A DNA stretch of 64,000 nucleotides from Anaeromyxobacter oryzae (GCF_023169945.1 NZ_AP025591.1:3902481-3966480), one strand, 5' to 3'; positions 10,664 through 19,196 are shown, counted from the first letter of the stretch. Numbers and translations: made by a program. The notes: a model not told the origin generated them from the letters alone.

Positions 10664-11896
10664 TCAGAAGGCCTCGAGCACGAGCACGTATACCTCCGGG
10701 CCGGCGCCGTCGATCGCGCAGTCGACCCGGATGTTCGCGCCGGCGTCGGTGAGCCGGAACCGCAGCCCGACGCCCCCGGCGGCCTTGGGGTGGGAGAGCG
10801 TGAGGGCGCTCAGCGAGGGCGCGACATCGCCGATCCCGGCGAACGCGACCGCCGAGAAGCGACCGCGCACCGGGACGCGGAGCTCCGCCTGCGTCGCCCA
10901 GTCGAGCCGGTCGCGGTACCGCCCCTCGCGGATCCCGCGGAGGAACCGGGTCGACCCGATCTTGGGCAGCAGCGTGAACGGCGGCGTGCCGTGGGCGCCC
11001 TCGCCGTAGGCCTGGAGGCCGAGGACGCGGCCGCCGCCGAGCGGGAAGAAGCGGCGCCACTCGAGGACGCCGCGGCCGAACGGCTCGTGCTTCCCGAACG
11101 CCTGCGGCGAGTAGACGTACCAGGCCTCGGCGAAGGTGCCGCGCGTGGACCAGAACGCGTTGTCGCGCGTGTCCCAGGTGACGCTCCCGCCGACGCCCGC
11201 GGCGGAGTAGCCGTTCGAGCCCGGGAGCGTGCCGGACGCGATCACGCCGCCGGGCTGCGCGTCCGTGACCTCCTCGGCGCGGAGATCGAGGCGGGGCCCG
11301 GCGCGGAGGCCGGGCACGCGCGGGATCGGCAGCTCCACGGTGGCGACCGCCTCGACGTAGCGCCGGGTGAAGGTCTCGCGCTGCGAGGTCTGCGTGTTTG
11401 GGCCGATCCCGTAGAAGATGTCCGGGAAGTGGACCGCCCGGGCGCGACCGGACACGAGCGCGCCGCCGGGCGTGTACACGTCGGCGGCGACGTCGATCGA
11501 GCCCTGCTTCTCGAGCGTGTAGACCGCGGCCGCGAACACGCTCGACGGCCGCGTCGTGTCCCGAAGGTGGAAGTGCAGGCCGCCGGTCGCGCCGAAGCCG
11601 AGGCGGGTCTCCGGCAGCCAGAACAGCACCGGGAGGGCGAACCAGCTCGTACGCTGGTGCATCGTGGCCTCGACCGCCGCCGCCGCGGCGGGGTGGGCGG
11701 GCGTCTCCGGGGTGGGCGCCGGGCCGGCGGGGGCGGCCGGTTCGTCGCCGCTCGCCGGGGTCTGCGCGCCGCCGTGCGCGGGCGCGTCCGCGGAGGTCGC
11801 GGGGGCAGCCGGCGGCGCGGCGGTGGACGGCGCGGCGGCGCCGCCGGGGGAATCCGCCGCGAGGAGGGCGGCGAGGAGGACGGCGAGCGCGGTCAC
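10664..11896 (-). CDS. POTRA-less Omp85 (D15) outer-membrane barrel
   Basis: 410 aa. Signal peptide (about 1-15), an Ala/Pro-rich linker to about 75, then a beta-barrel of the bacterial surface antigen D15/Omp85 family. It has repeated aromatic amphipathic strands, the FLRGIREGRYRD segment (the conserved RG motif of Omp85 loop 6) and a terminal Phe, the outer-membrane insertion signal. There is no room for the POTRA repeats of BamA or TamA. It starts 40 nt after the stop of a BamB-like propeller lipoprotein, suggesting co-function. The GTG at 11896 gives the signal peptide directly. Confidence 0.85.
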   Translation of the reverse strand: MTALAVLLAALLAADSPGGAAAPSTAAPPAAPATSADAPAHGGAQTPASGDEPAAPAGPAPTPETPAHPAAAAAVEATMHQRTSWFALPVLFWLPETRLGFGATGGLHFHLRDTTRPSSVFAAAVYTLEKQGSIDVAADVYTPGGALVSGRARAVHFPDIFYGIGPNTQTSQRETFTRRYVEAVATVELPIPRVPGLRAGPRLDLRAEEVTDAQPGGVIASGTLPGSNGYSAAGVGGSVTWDTRDNAFWSTRGTFAEAWYVYSPQAFGKHEPFGRGVLEWRRFFPLGGGRVLGLQAYGEGAHGTPPFTLLPKIGSTRFLRGIREGRYRDRLDWATQAELRVPVRGRFSAVAFAGIGDVAPSLSALTLSHPKAAGGVGLRFRLTDAGANIRVDCAIDGAGPEVYVLVLEAF

Positions 11897-11905
11897 GCGG
11901 CCCGG

Positions 11906-11911
11906 AACTTA
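11906..11911 (-). promoter_or_regulatory. -10 element TAAGTT, leaderless type
   Basis: TAAGTT on the minus strand, 9 nt before the GTG at 11896. The barrel gene may therefore also be transcribed separately from the propeller gene upstream. Confidence 0.4.
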
Positions 11912-11936
11912 GCACCGCGGCCGTCGGGTCGCAGCG

Positions 11937-13595
11937 TCACCGCAGCCGCACGCCGTAGATGGTCCCCGCGCGCGTGCCGACGACCGCGATGTCGTCGTAG
12001 ACGGCGGGTGAAGCCTCCACGGTGCCGTCGAGCGGCAGCGTGAACGCGACGGCGCCGTCGGCGGCGTCGAGGAGGAGGAGCCGTCCGCTCCGGTCCGCCT
12101 GCAGGAGCCACGTCTTGCCGGTCTCCCGGTCACGCACGGCGGTCGGGGAGGACCACGCGTCGGTCCGGAGCCCGCGCCGCCACAGCTCCCGGCCGTCCGC
12201 CTTCGCGAGCGCGAGCACCGTCCCGCGCTCCGGGCACCGCGACAGCGTGAACACGACCCGGTCCGCGAGGTCGTCGCGCCCGACCACCGGCGTCGCGAAC
12301 ACGCCAGCGTCCGTCGGGTGCGCGCTCGTGTGGTCGGCCCGGCACGCGACGTCCTTCTCCCAGCGCACCGCGCCGGTGAGCGCGTCGAGCTTCCGCAGCC
12401 GCGCGAACCCGGTCTCGCCCTGCTCGTCGACCTCGGAGGCGGTGTACAGCACCGGGCCGCCCGGCTCCTCGTCGAGGACGAGGCTCGCGTCGGTGTCGTC
12501 GCCCGCCTCGAAGACCCACGCCGGCCGGAACGTGGCGAGGTCGAGCGCCTGGATCGTCCCCGAGTTGTCGGCGAGGAAGACGAGGTTCCGGTACACCGCG
12601 AGCGAGCTCTCGATCCCCTCCCGGACGGTCCGAGGGTCGCGGAACCTGTAGCGGACGACGCGCGGCGCGACCTTGATGCTCAGCGCGATCGGGTCGAAGT
12701 CGGTGTGCAGCTCGAGCAGGTAGACGATCCCGTTCTCGCCACCGACGAGGTAGGTGTCCGTCTCGCGGTTCAGCAGCCCCGAGCTGTCGAACGCGCCCCA
12801 GTGCCGCCGCGCGGCGGGGTCGCGGCCGGCGAGGAAGAAGACCTCCTCGCCGGAGACGAGGGAGTACACGCGCAGCCCGATGGGCCGCGCGGCGGGGATG
12901 CCCTGGCCGACGAAGAGCAGCGGCCAGCCACGCGCGTCGAGCGAGACGCTCCCCTTGATCGGGTTCCCGGTCCGGATCGGCGGCCGGGTGGGCTTCCCGG
13001 TGCGGAGGTCGAGGAAGTAGACGTTGCCATCGAGCGAGCCCTGGATCACCTCGACGAGGTTGCCGTCCGCGCGCCGGGTCCCGAGCGCCGGCATCGAATG
13101 GCGCACCACGTCGGGCCAGCGGACGACCACCGGCTCGCCGGTCCAGCCGGCGCCGCCGCCCCAGTGCGGCCCGCCCGCGCTCGTCTTGAAGCGCCAGGCG
13201 ACCTCGAGCCGGCGCTCCGCGAGGTGCCGGGTGCCCGTCGCGCCGCCGCTGCGGGTCGGGCCGCCGCGGAAGGTGAGGACGCCATCCACCTCGGTGTAGC
13301 GCTCCGGGAATACCTGGGGACGGAGCGCCGGCGCTGGCGGGAGGTCGCCCGTGCCGAGGAAGAACTCGGAGCGGATGGAGGCGAGGGAGGCGGCGTTGCC
13401 GGCGGTGGTGATCGGCGCGGGGCGGCCGGGGCGGGTCGGGATCGGGGTCGGGATCGGGATCGCGGTCGCGGGTGTCGGGCCCGGGTCCACGGGAACGGCG
13501 GGCGGGGGCGCGGGCGCGGCGAGCGGGTTCGCGCTCGGGTGCAGTCGCGGGGATGCGCAGGCGAGCACCAGCGAGAGCACGAGCGGCCGCTTCAC
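11937..13595 (-). CDS. PQQ-like/BamB-like beta-propeller lipoprotein
   Basis: 552 aa. Lipoprotein signal with Cys13 (LSLVLAC), a long Pro/Thr-rich linker (about 14-60, partly encoded by a gggatcgg-type repeat), then propeller blades visible as DGNVYFLDLRTG, ENGIVYLLELHTD, NSGTIQALDLATF, SGRLLLLDAADG and RAGTIYGVRL. The fold is that of BamB and PQQ dehydrogenases. Residues for PQQ or metal catalysis are not evident, so a binding or scaffold role is more likely. It lies just upstream of an Omp85 barrel on the same strand. The GTG at 13595 gives the signal peptide. Confidence 0.82.
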   Translation of the reverse strand: MKRPLVLSLVLACASPRLHPSANPLAAPAPPPAVPVDPGPTPATAIPIPTPIPTRPGRPAPITTAGNAASLASIRSEFFLGTGDLPPAPALRPQVFPERYTEVDGVLTFRGGPTRSGGATGTRHLAERRLEVAWRFKTSAGGPHWGGGAGWTGEPVVVRWPDVVRHSMPALGTRRADGNLVEVIQGSLDGNVYFLDLRTGKPTRPPIRTGNPIKGSVSLDARGWPLLFVGQGIPAARPIGLRVYSLVSGEEVFFLAGRDPAARRHWGAFDSSGLLNRETDTYLVGGENGIVYLLELHTDFDPIALSIKVAPRVVRYRFRDPRTVREGIESSLAVYRNLVFLADNSGTIQALDLATFRPAWVFEAGDDTDASLVLDEEPGGPVLYTASEVDEQGETGFARLRKLDALTGAVRWEKDVACRADHTSAHPTDAGVFATPVVGRDDLADRVVFTLSRCPERGTVLALAKADGRELWRRGLRTDAWSSPTAVRDRETGKTWLLQADRSGRLLLLDAADGAVAFTLPLDGTVEASPAVYDDIAVVGTRAGTIYGVRLR

Positions 13596-13601
13596 CGGTC
13601 G

Positions 13602-13607
13602 AGGTTA
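13602..13607 (-). promoter_or_regulatory. -10 element TAACCT, leaderless type
   Basis: TAACCT on the minus strand, 6 nt before the GTG at 13595. Confidence 0.45.
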
Positions 13608-13652
13608 CCCCGGCCAGGGCCGATCGCCGAAATCCGCGAACCCGGTCGAGCC

Positions 13653-14207
13653 TCAGTCGCCGTCCGGCGTCGGGTGGACCGCGAGCTGCGGCTCGGGCGG
13701 CAGGTTCAGGATCTCCTCCGGGCAGAGCTCCACGATAAGGTCCGCGATGTCGCGGATCGAGATCATCCCCGCGGCCTTGCCGGCGTCGTCGACGAGCGGC
13801 ACGTGGCGGAACCGGCCGACGCTCATCTTGTTGAGCGCGTAAGCCACGCTGTCCCTCGGCCGGAGCGTCTCGGGGTCCGGCGTCATGAACTTCGAGACCG
13901 GCGCCTTCGCCCAGCCCTTCACCGGGAGCGCGCGGTTCACGAGGTCGCGCTCGGTGAAGATGCCGACGACCCGCTTCGTCCGCTTCTTCTCGACCACCAC
14001 GACGGCGGAGACCTTCTTCTTCTGCATGAGCGTGATCACCTTCGCGACCGGCACGTCCGGCGCGACCACGACCGCCGACGTCCGCTTCACCTCCGCGATG
14101 GCCGTCTCGAGGATCTCGCGCCCGACGTCGCGTCCGCGGCCCACCCTCGGCTCGCCCTCGTCACCCTCCAGCGCCTCGAGCTCCTCGGCGTCCTTCGCGA
14201 CGACCAT
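13653..14207 (-). CDS. Paired CBS-domain protein
   Basis: 184 aa, two CBS domains (about 45-105 and 110-165) that normally bind adenine nucleotides. Visible motifs are VAPDVPVAKVITLM, KRVVGIFTERDLVNR and VSKFMTPDPETLRP, then MISIRDIADLI. The acidic N-terminus has no catalytic domain, so it is a stand-alone ligand sensor. The ATG at 14207 follows a good Shine-Dalgarno (gaggagagagcc). A longer frame upstream has no homology. The next gene on this strand is the propeller lipoprotein, 57 nt away. Confidence 0.9.
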   Translation of the reverse strand: MVVAKDAEELEALEGDEGEPRVGRGRDVGREILETAIAEVKRTSAVVVAPDVPVAKVITLMQKKKVSAVVVVEKKRTKRVVGIFTERDLVNRALPVKGWAKAPVSKFMTPDPETLRPRDSVAYALNKMSVGRFRHVPLVDDAGKAAGMISIRDIADLIVELCPEEILNLPPEPQLAVHPTPDGD

Positions 14208-14421
14208 GGCTCTCTCCTCGTTCGCCCGGTGATAGAACGGTGGGAAACGAGTCGATGGTCCTGTCCGGTGCGGAGGGCGGCAACGCCCCGCCCGGGGTGA
14301 CGCGCGCAAGTTCCCGAGCCCTTTGATCTCGTCCTCGTCGTCCGGAGCCACGGCGGGCGACAGGCCGGCGCGCGGCGGCCCCGGCGAGATGGTAAGAAAC
14401 GGACCAGGGAGGAGAGACCGA

Positions 14422-14670
14422 ATGAAGGCGGCGTTCGTGCTGGTGAAGTGCCACCTGGGCCGGCTCGAGGAGGTGGCGAACGCGCTCATGGAGATCGAGG
14501 GCGTGTCCGAGGTGCACTCCGTGACCGGCGCGTGGGACCTGCTCGTGAAGCTGTACGCCCCGACTTACGAGGCGTTCGGCGATCTCATCCCCGACCTCGT
14601 CCAGAAGGTGCCCGGCGTGCGCGACACCGAGACGCTCCTCGCGTTTCGCGCCTTCAAGCCGACCGCGTAG
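14422..14670 (+). CDS. Stand-alone Lrp/AsnC ligand-binding (RAM) domain
   Basis: 82 aa equal to the C-terminal effector domain of Lrp/AsnC regulators, without the DNA-binding helix-turn-helix. Motifs: AFVLVKCHLGRLEEVANAL, VSEVHSVTGAWDLLVKLY and the closing DTETLLAF. Such proteins bind amino acids and may oligomerise with full-length Lrp proteins. Shine-Dalgarno gggaggagag precedes the ATG, and TAAGAA near 14394 could be its -10. A thioesterase gene starts 8 nt downstream, so the two are probably co-transcribed. Confidence 0.9.
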   Translation: MKAAFVLVKCHLGRLEEVANALMEIEGVSEVHSVTGAWDLLVKLYAPTYEAFGDLIPDLVQKVPGVRDTETLLAFRAFKPTA

Positions 14671-14678
14671 GAGGAGCC

Positions 14679-15092
14679 ATGGCGTTCCGGATCCAGCAGC
14701 CCGTCCGCCACCCCGACGTCGACCGGACGGGGATCGTCTACTTCCCCCGCTTCTACGACTTCTTCCACCGCGCGCTCGAGGACTTCTTCACGCGCGAGGT
14801 CGGGATGCAGATCTGGGACGTCCCCGAGCAGCTGAAGGTCGCGTTCCCGGTGGTGCACATCGAGACCGACTTCCAGACGCCCCTGCAGCACGGGGATCTC
14901 GTCACCATCCAGGTCGGCGTCACGAAGGTGAGCAGCCACTCGGTCACGCTCATCTACGAGGTGTACCGGCCCGGCGAGCGCGACCCGGCGGCGCGCTCCA
15001 CGATCGTGCTCGCCTGCATCGAGGTGCCGGGCTGGAAGAAGACGGAGATCCCGGAGAACGTCCGGGCCGCGTTCGAGCGGCACCGGACCTAG
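14679..15092 (+). CDS. Hotdog-fold acyl-CoA thioesterase (4HBT/YbgC-like)
   Basis: 137 aa, the usual single-hotdog length. The motif HPDVDRTGIVYFPRFYDFFHRA places the family's catalytic Asp and the Tyr-Phe segment near residues 11-30. ETDFQTPLQHGD and VSSHSVTLIYEVYR follow the 4-hydroxybenzoyl-CoA/YbgC pattern. It should hydrolyse a short or aromatic acyl-CoA; the substrate is unknown. Shine-Dalgarno ggagg lies 3 nt before the ATG. Its TAG stop shares the four bases CTAG with the stop of the convergent gene at 15089. Confidence 0.88.
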   Translation: MAFRIQQPVRHPDVDRTGIVYFPRFYDFFHRALEDFFTREVGMQIWDVPEQLKVAFPVVHIETDFQTPLQHGDLVTIQVGVTKVSSHSVTLIYEVYRPGERDPAARSTIVLACIEVPGWKKTEIPENVRAAFERHRT

Positions 15093-16306
15093 CGGTCGAG
15101 GGCGGCTCGACCCGGCTTCGCGGGCGCGCTCGGCGCCTGGCGCGACGCGAGCGGCCCCCCCGCGGCCCCCTCGCCCCCCGCGGGCACGGGCGCCGTCGCC
15201 GCCGCGGCGTCCGGGTCGACGCCCCTCGCCACGCCGCGTGCGGTCGTTCCCACGCCGCCCGACCCGGGCGCGCCGAACTCGCGGCGGTACATCTTCAACG
15301 TCGAGAGTAGGAACGTGACGACGAGCGGCCCGATCACGAGGCCGATCCCGCCGAACACCGCGAGCCCACCGAGCAGCGCGAAGAACACGACGCCGCCGTT
15401 CAGCTCCATCCCGCCCTTGAGCAGGAACGGGCGGGCGACGTTGTCGACGACCGACACGACGCCGAGGCCCCACACGAGCAGGAAGATGCCCGCGAGCAAG
15501 TGCCCGGTCGCGAGCATGATGAGGCCGACGACGACGACCATCGCGGCGCCGCCCACCGCCGGGACGAGGGCGACGATGAACGTCGCGAAGGTGAGGAAGA
15601 TGGGGTTCGGCGCCCGGGCGATGAGGTAGCCGACGAGGCCCGTCACCGTCTGGATCCCCGCCGTCGCGATCGTCGCGACGAGGACCGAGACGCTGGTCCG
15701 GCGGAAGTCGTCGACGAGCTCGCGGAACTGGCCGGGGCGGAGCGGGACGCGCCCGTCGAGCCAGTCGATGAGGCGGCGGCCGTCCACGAGGAAGAAGAAC
15801 AGGCTGATGAGCATCATCGCGGCCTGGAACACCGCGCCCGCGGACGCGGCGAGGAACCCGCCCACTGCCGCGGCCGCCTGGCCGCCCTGCGCCCCCGCGA
15901 GCTGCTGGATCTGCGCCTGGGACTCCGGGAGCGCCGCGAGCGCGCGGCGCACGAGGTGCTCGATCGGCCCGGGGAGCCGCGCCATGAGCCCCGCGATCCC
16001 CTCGCTCTGGAGCGCGTCGCGCAACCACTGGACGCCGTTCAGCACCTGGTTCACCACGAGCGCGCCGAACGCCGCGACCGGGAGCACCACGGCGAGGAGG
16101 ACGCCGAGGGTGAGGAGCGTCGCCGCGAGCTGGCGACGGCCGCCGAGGCGCCGGGCGAGCCACTCCATCCACGGTCGGAGCGAGGCCGCCACCACGGCCG
16201 CCAGGAAGAGCGCCGCCCAGAACGGCGTGATGATGAGCCCCGTCAGCGCCGTGGCGACGACGAGCAGGAGGACGATGAAGCTTCGGGCGTGGTTGTCGGT
16301 CGCCAT
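15089..16306 (-). CDS. AI-2E family membrane transporter
   Basis: Integral membrane protein, 405 aa, of the AI-2E exporter family (TqsA/YhhQ-like); substrates vary and quorum-signal export is only one possibility. Several hydrophobic helices are visible (about 10-70, then 145-170, 205-300 and 310-335), with a variable periplasmic region between. The last ~60 residues are a Gly/Ala/Pro-rich cytoplasmic tail. It starts 16 nt after the stop of the FNR-like gene on the same strand and is probably co-transcribed with it. Confidence 0.88.
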   Translation of the reverse strand: MATDNHARSFIVLLLVVATALTGLIITPFWAALFLAAVVAASLRPWMEWLARRLGGRRQLAATLLTLGVLLAVVLPVAAFGALVVNQVLNGVQWLRDALQSEGIAGLMARLPGPIEHLVRRALAALPESQAQIQQLAGAQGGQAAAAVGGFLAASAGAVFQAAMMLISLFFFLVDGRRLIDWLDGRVPLRPGQFRELVDDFRRTSVSVLVATIATAGIQTVTGLVGYLIARAPNPIFLTFATFIVALVPAVGGAAMVVVVGLIMLATGHLLAGIFLLVWGLGVVSVVDNVARPFLLKGGMELNGGVVFFALLGGLAVFGGIGLVIGPLVVTFLLSTLKMYRREFGAPGSGGVGTTARGVARGVDPDAAAATAPVPAGGEGAAGGPLASRQAPSAPAKPGRAALDR

Positions 16307-16322
16307 GGGGCGTCGGTCTCCC

Positions 16323-17030
16323 TCAGAAGTTGGCGTGCACGCGCCCTGGAGGGATGCCCGCTCCCCCGAGCACCCGGCGGACGTCCTCCACCATCGCCTT
16401 CATGCCGGAGGCGAACGCGACCGTCTCCTCCGGCTCGGCACCGCCGAAGGCGAGCGACCGCGCGACCTCCTGCACGCGCCCGCGCACCCCGGTCCAGGCG
16501 TCGTCGGCCCGCGACGGGCACAGCACGACCCGGATGCCGCCGCGCTCCCAGCGCACCTGCTCGCGCTGGTACGCGAACTCGGCGCCGTGGCGCTGGCCGT
16601 AGAAGAGCGTGACGCGCCGGAAGTCCTCCCGGTGCGAGATCACGTGCTGGACGAGCGCCCGGAGCGGCGCGATCCCGGAGCCGGCCGCGAACAGGAGGAC
16701 GTCCTTCCCGATCGCCTCCTCGAACGGGAACCCATTGCCGAACGGCGCCGTCACGTCGAGCGTCGTCCCGGGCGCGGCGCTCGCGATGATCGCGTCCGCG
16801 ATCCGGCCGCCCCGCTTCACGAGCAGCTCGGCGGTGCCGTCGGGCTCGGGCGCGCTCGCGAGGGCGAAGAAGCCCTCCCCCTCGCCGGTCCGGATCTTCA
16901 CCACCTGTCCCGGTCGCACGTGGGCGCACGCGGCCTCGGGCGGGAGCGCGAGGCGGAGGCCGCGGAAGGCGGCGGTCTCGTCCCACGCAGCGAGGACGCG
17001 CGCGGGCGTGTAGACGGTCGGTCCGAGCAT
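16323..17030 (-). CDS. FNR-like FAD/NAD(P)-binding oxidoreductase
   Basis: 235 aa, ferredoxin-NADP reductase fold: an N-terminal flavin beta-barrel (about 1-100) and a NAD(P) domain (GSGIAPLRALVQHVI near 120, YGQRHGAEFAY near 148). The usual flavin motif RxYS is replaced by GFFALASAPEP, and the C-terminal CGPPxM by ASGMKAM. This pattern recalls the plant pKIWI502-like reductases. There is no [2Fe-2S] domain, so the electron partner is unknown. It sits between a glycosyltransferase and an AI-2E transporter, with spacings of 27 and 16 nt. Confidence 0.82.
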   Translation of the reverse strand: MLGPTVYTPARVLAAWDETAAFRGLRLALPPEAACAHVRPGQVVKIRTGEGEGFFALASAPEPDGTAELLVKRGGRIADAIIASAAPGTTLDVTAPFGNGFPFEEAIGKDVLLFAAGSGIAPLRALVQHVISHREDFRRVTLFYGQRHGAEFAYQREQVRWERGGIRVVLCPSRADDAWTGVRGRVQEVARSLAFGGAEPEETVAFASGMKAMVEDVRRVLGGAGIPPGRVHANF

Positions 17031-17039
17031 CGTCCGCAG

Positions 17040-17045
17040 GCTATA
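17040..17045 (-). promoter_or_regulatory. -10 element TATAGC, leaderless type
   Basis: TATAGC on the minus strand, 9 nt before the ATG at 17030, in the short gap after the glycosyltransferase stop. Confidence 0.4.
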
Positions 17046-17057
17046 ACGGAACCGGTC

Positions 17058-18302
17058 TCAGGGTGCGGCGCGTCGCTCCGGCGGCTCCGGCTCCGCGCGG
17101 GGGCCGGGCCAGCCCGCGGCGTCGCGCGCGAGGAGATCGCGGGCGCGGAGGGATCCCGCCCGGAGCCGGGCGAGCGGGTAGAACGTCCCGCGCCAGACGA
17201 CGCCGCCGCGCGCGCCGGCGGCCGCCGCGCTCGCGAGGAGGACGGCGCCCAGCAGCACGGCGCACGCGGGCATGAGGAGCCCCTCCGCGCCGCTCCCGGC
17301 GGCGGTCCGCCGGGCGGTCCCGCCGTGGACGATCGCGGCGAGGACGAGCGCGCCCACGGCGAGCGCGCGGGCGGCGGGGTGCGGCGCGGCGACGGCGAGC
17401 GCCACCGGCGCGGCGCCGAGGAAGCCGATCCAGGCGGCGGCGAGGAGCGTGAACCCGACGCGGTACTCGGCGGCGGCGAACGCGTTCTTCACGAGGCCCA
17501 CCATCGACGCCCGGAACCCATGCTGCCACCTAACCTGCACGCGGCCGCCGCCGTTCACGATCCCCTGGGGCACGCCGCTCCGGCGGAGCAGGAGCCCGAG
17601 CTTCACGTCGTCGACCACCTCGAGCGCGAGGCGCGCGTGACCGCCGGCGCGGAGGTACGCGTCCCGGGAGACGAGGTTGAACGCGCCCACGCCGGCGAAG
17701 GCGCGGGTGCCTGCGCGAGGCAGCTCCCAGGCGCGGAACGCGGCCGCCGCGAACGCGGCGAACGCCGTGACGAAGGCCCGCTCGAGGAGGCCCGGCGCGA
17801 CGAAGCGCGGAGCCGCCGCGACGTGCCCGAGGCCGTGCCGCGCGGCGAACGCGAGCGCGCGGCGGAGCGCGTCCGGCGCGAACACGACGTCGCCGTCGGT
17901 GAAGAGGAGCCACTCGCCGCGGGCGACGCGCACCCCCGCCGCGCACGCGTGGTTCTTCCCGAGCCAGCCGTCGGGGAGGGTGGCGACGTGCACGACCGAG
18001 AGCCGCCGGTCGTCGCGCGCGATGGCGTCGAGGATGGCGCCGGTGCCGTCGGTCGACCGGTCGTCGACCGCGACGACCTCGAGCGCGGGCAGGTCCTGCG
18101 CGAGGAGCGAGCGGATCGCCCGCTCGACGCCCCGGGCCTCGTCGCGGCACGGGACGACGACGGAGAGAGACGGGACCTCCGCCGCCGGCGCGACGGCGTC
18201 GAGGAAGGCGACGGCGCGCTCGGTGCGCAGCCCGGCGAGCGCGAGGCGCGCCCAGCCCGCGAAGGCGAGCGCGGCGACGACGAGGGAGGCGGCGGCGATC
18301 AC
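17058..18302 (-). CDS. Membrane glycosyltransferase family 2 (CrtQ/HpnB-like)
   Basis: 414 aa. An N-terminal membrane helix (about 3-22), then a GT-A domain with VVVPCRDEARG (49-59), DDRSTDGT (80-87), WLGKNHACAAG and the DxD motif TDGDV (135-139), acceptor segment EVVDDVKLG and QVRWQHG. Three or four C-terminal helices (about 285-375) follow. The GWLGKNHA segment is typical of carotenoid- and hopanoid-linked glycosyltransferases, so a lipid acceptor is likely. No carotenoid or hopanoid genes are in view. The GTG at 18302 is the first start that includes the helix. Confidence 0.88.
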   Translation of the reverse strand: MIAAASLVVAALAFAGWARLALAGLRTERAVAFLDAVAPAAEVPSLSVVVPCRDEARGVERAIRSLLAQDLPALEVVAVDDRSTDGTGAILDAIARDDRRLSVVHVATLPDGWLGKNHACAAGVRVARGEWLLFTDGDVVFAPDALRRALAFAARHGLGHVAAAPRFVAPGLLERAFVTAFAAFAAAAFRAWELPRAGTRAFAGVGAFNLVSRDAYLRAGGHARLALEVVDDVKLGLLLRRSGVPQGIVNGGGRVQVRWQHGFRASMVGLVKNAFAAAEYRVGFTLLAAAWIGFLGAAPVALAVAAPHPAARALAVGALVLAAIVHGGTARRTAAGSGAEGLLMPACAVLLGAVLLASAAAAGARGGVVWRGTFYPLARLRAGSLRARDLLARDAAGWPGPRAEPEPPERRAAP

Positions 18303-18308
18303 CGGCCC

Positions 18309-18314
18309 GTTCTA
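18309..18314 (-). promoter_or_regulatory. -10 element TAGAAC, leaderless type
   Basis: TAGAAC on the minus strand, 6 nt before the GTG at 18302. Confidence 0.45.
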
Positions 18315-18341
18315 CCGCGGCCCGCGCGCGCGTGCCCGCTC

Positions 18342-19184
18342 CTACCGCGCGCCCGGACCCGCCGCCTCGCCGGGGCGAGGCCGCTCCGGCAGCCGATCGA
18401 GGTCGAGCAGCCAGCCGTCGCGCGCGGCGACCGTCGGCACGCCGGTGCGCGACGAGATCGCCTGCGCCGCGGCCTGCGCCTTCTGCGGCGGGAGCTGCAT
18501 CCCGAAGTGCGTGAGGATGGCGATCCGAGGCCGGATCGTCGCGACGAGCGCCTCGGCGTCGTCGGCGCCGAGGTGAAGGTAGCGCCGGTCGCGGCCGCGC
18601 GCGCGGGTGGTGTTGACGAGCAGGAGATCGACCCCGGCGTACGCGTCGGGCAGGGCATCCATCCAGTACGTGTCGATGACGTGCCCCACCGTGAGCCCGT
18701 CCACGGCGAGCCGGTACCCGTACGTCTCCACCCCATGGTCGTGGGCGAGGGGGGTCTCGAGCACCACGCCCGGAGCGAGCTCGTGCCGGCCGCCCTCCGT
18801 GAGCAGACACTTCCGGGCGACGAACGCCTGGGCGTAGCGGAACACCACCGGCTCCGTCTCGAGCGCATCGCGCGGGGCAGCGAGCGTGCCGCGCGGCGCG
18901 AAGCCCCCGCGGCTCATCGCCTCCACGACGGCCGTCGCATCGCCCGAGTGGTCGAGGTGGCGGTGCGTGAGCACCAGCGCGTCGACGCGGGACGGGTCGA
19001 TCTTGGGGCGTGACGAGAGGGCGCGGACGAGCGCGCCGGGACCGGGATCGATCCAGATCGTCGCGCCGCCGAGCCTCCAGACCACCCCGCCGGAGTGCCG
19101 CGTCTGTGTCGAAACCGCGAACCGGGCACCCGCGGTGCCGAGGAACTTGAGGGAGCGCAAGGGAGCGGCGACGTCTGCGGTCAC
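18342..19184 (-). CDS. Metallo-beta-lactamase-fold hydrolase (RNase Z-like)
   Basis: 280 aa cytoplasmic MBL-fold protein with the metal-binding motif THRHLDHSGD (His74, His76, Asp78, His79), IDPGPG near 45, later AHDHGVETYGY, VIDTYWMD, a D-LLLVN segment and the C-terminal ILTHFGMQ. The arrangement is like the RNase Z/phosphodiesterase branch, but the substrate is unknown. It is the first gene of a four-gene minus-strand run with the glycosyltransferase, FNR-like and AI-2E genes. The GTG at 19184 follows a consensus-like -10. Confidence 0.87.
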   Translation of the reverse strand: MTADVAAPLRSLKFLGTAGARFAVSTQTRHSGGVVWRLGGATIWIDPGPGALVRALSSRPKIDPSRVDALVLTHRHLDHSGDATAVVEAMSRGGFAPRGTLAAPRDALETEPVVFRYAQAFVARKCLLTEGGRHELAPGVVLETPLAHDHGVETYGYRLAVDGLTVGHVIDTYWMDALPDAYAGVDLLLVNTTRARGRDRRYLHLGADDAEALVATIRPRIAILTHFGMQLPPQKAQAAAQAISSRTGVPTVAARDGWLLDLDRLPERPRPGEAAGPGAR

Positions 19185-19190
19185 CCGGCG

Positions 19191-19196
19191 ATCATA
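19191..19196 (-). promoter_or_regulatory. -10 element TATGAT, leaderless type
   Basis: TATGAT (5 of 6 consensus bases) on the minus strand, 6 nt before the GTG at 19184. This is the best single match of the leaderless-type elements in the window. Confidence 0.55.

Noticed and set aside
13431..13500. gggatcgg-type repeat as an intergenic element
   Set aside because: It lies inside the propeller lipoprotein gene and encodes its Pro/Ile/Thr linker, so it is a coding low-complexity stretch.
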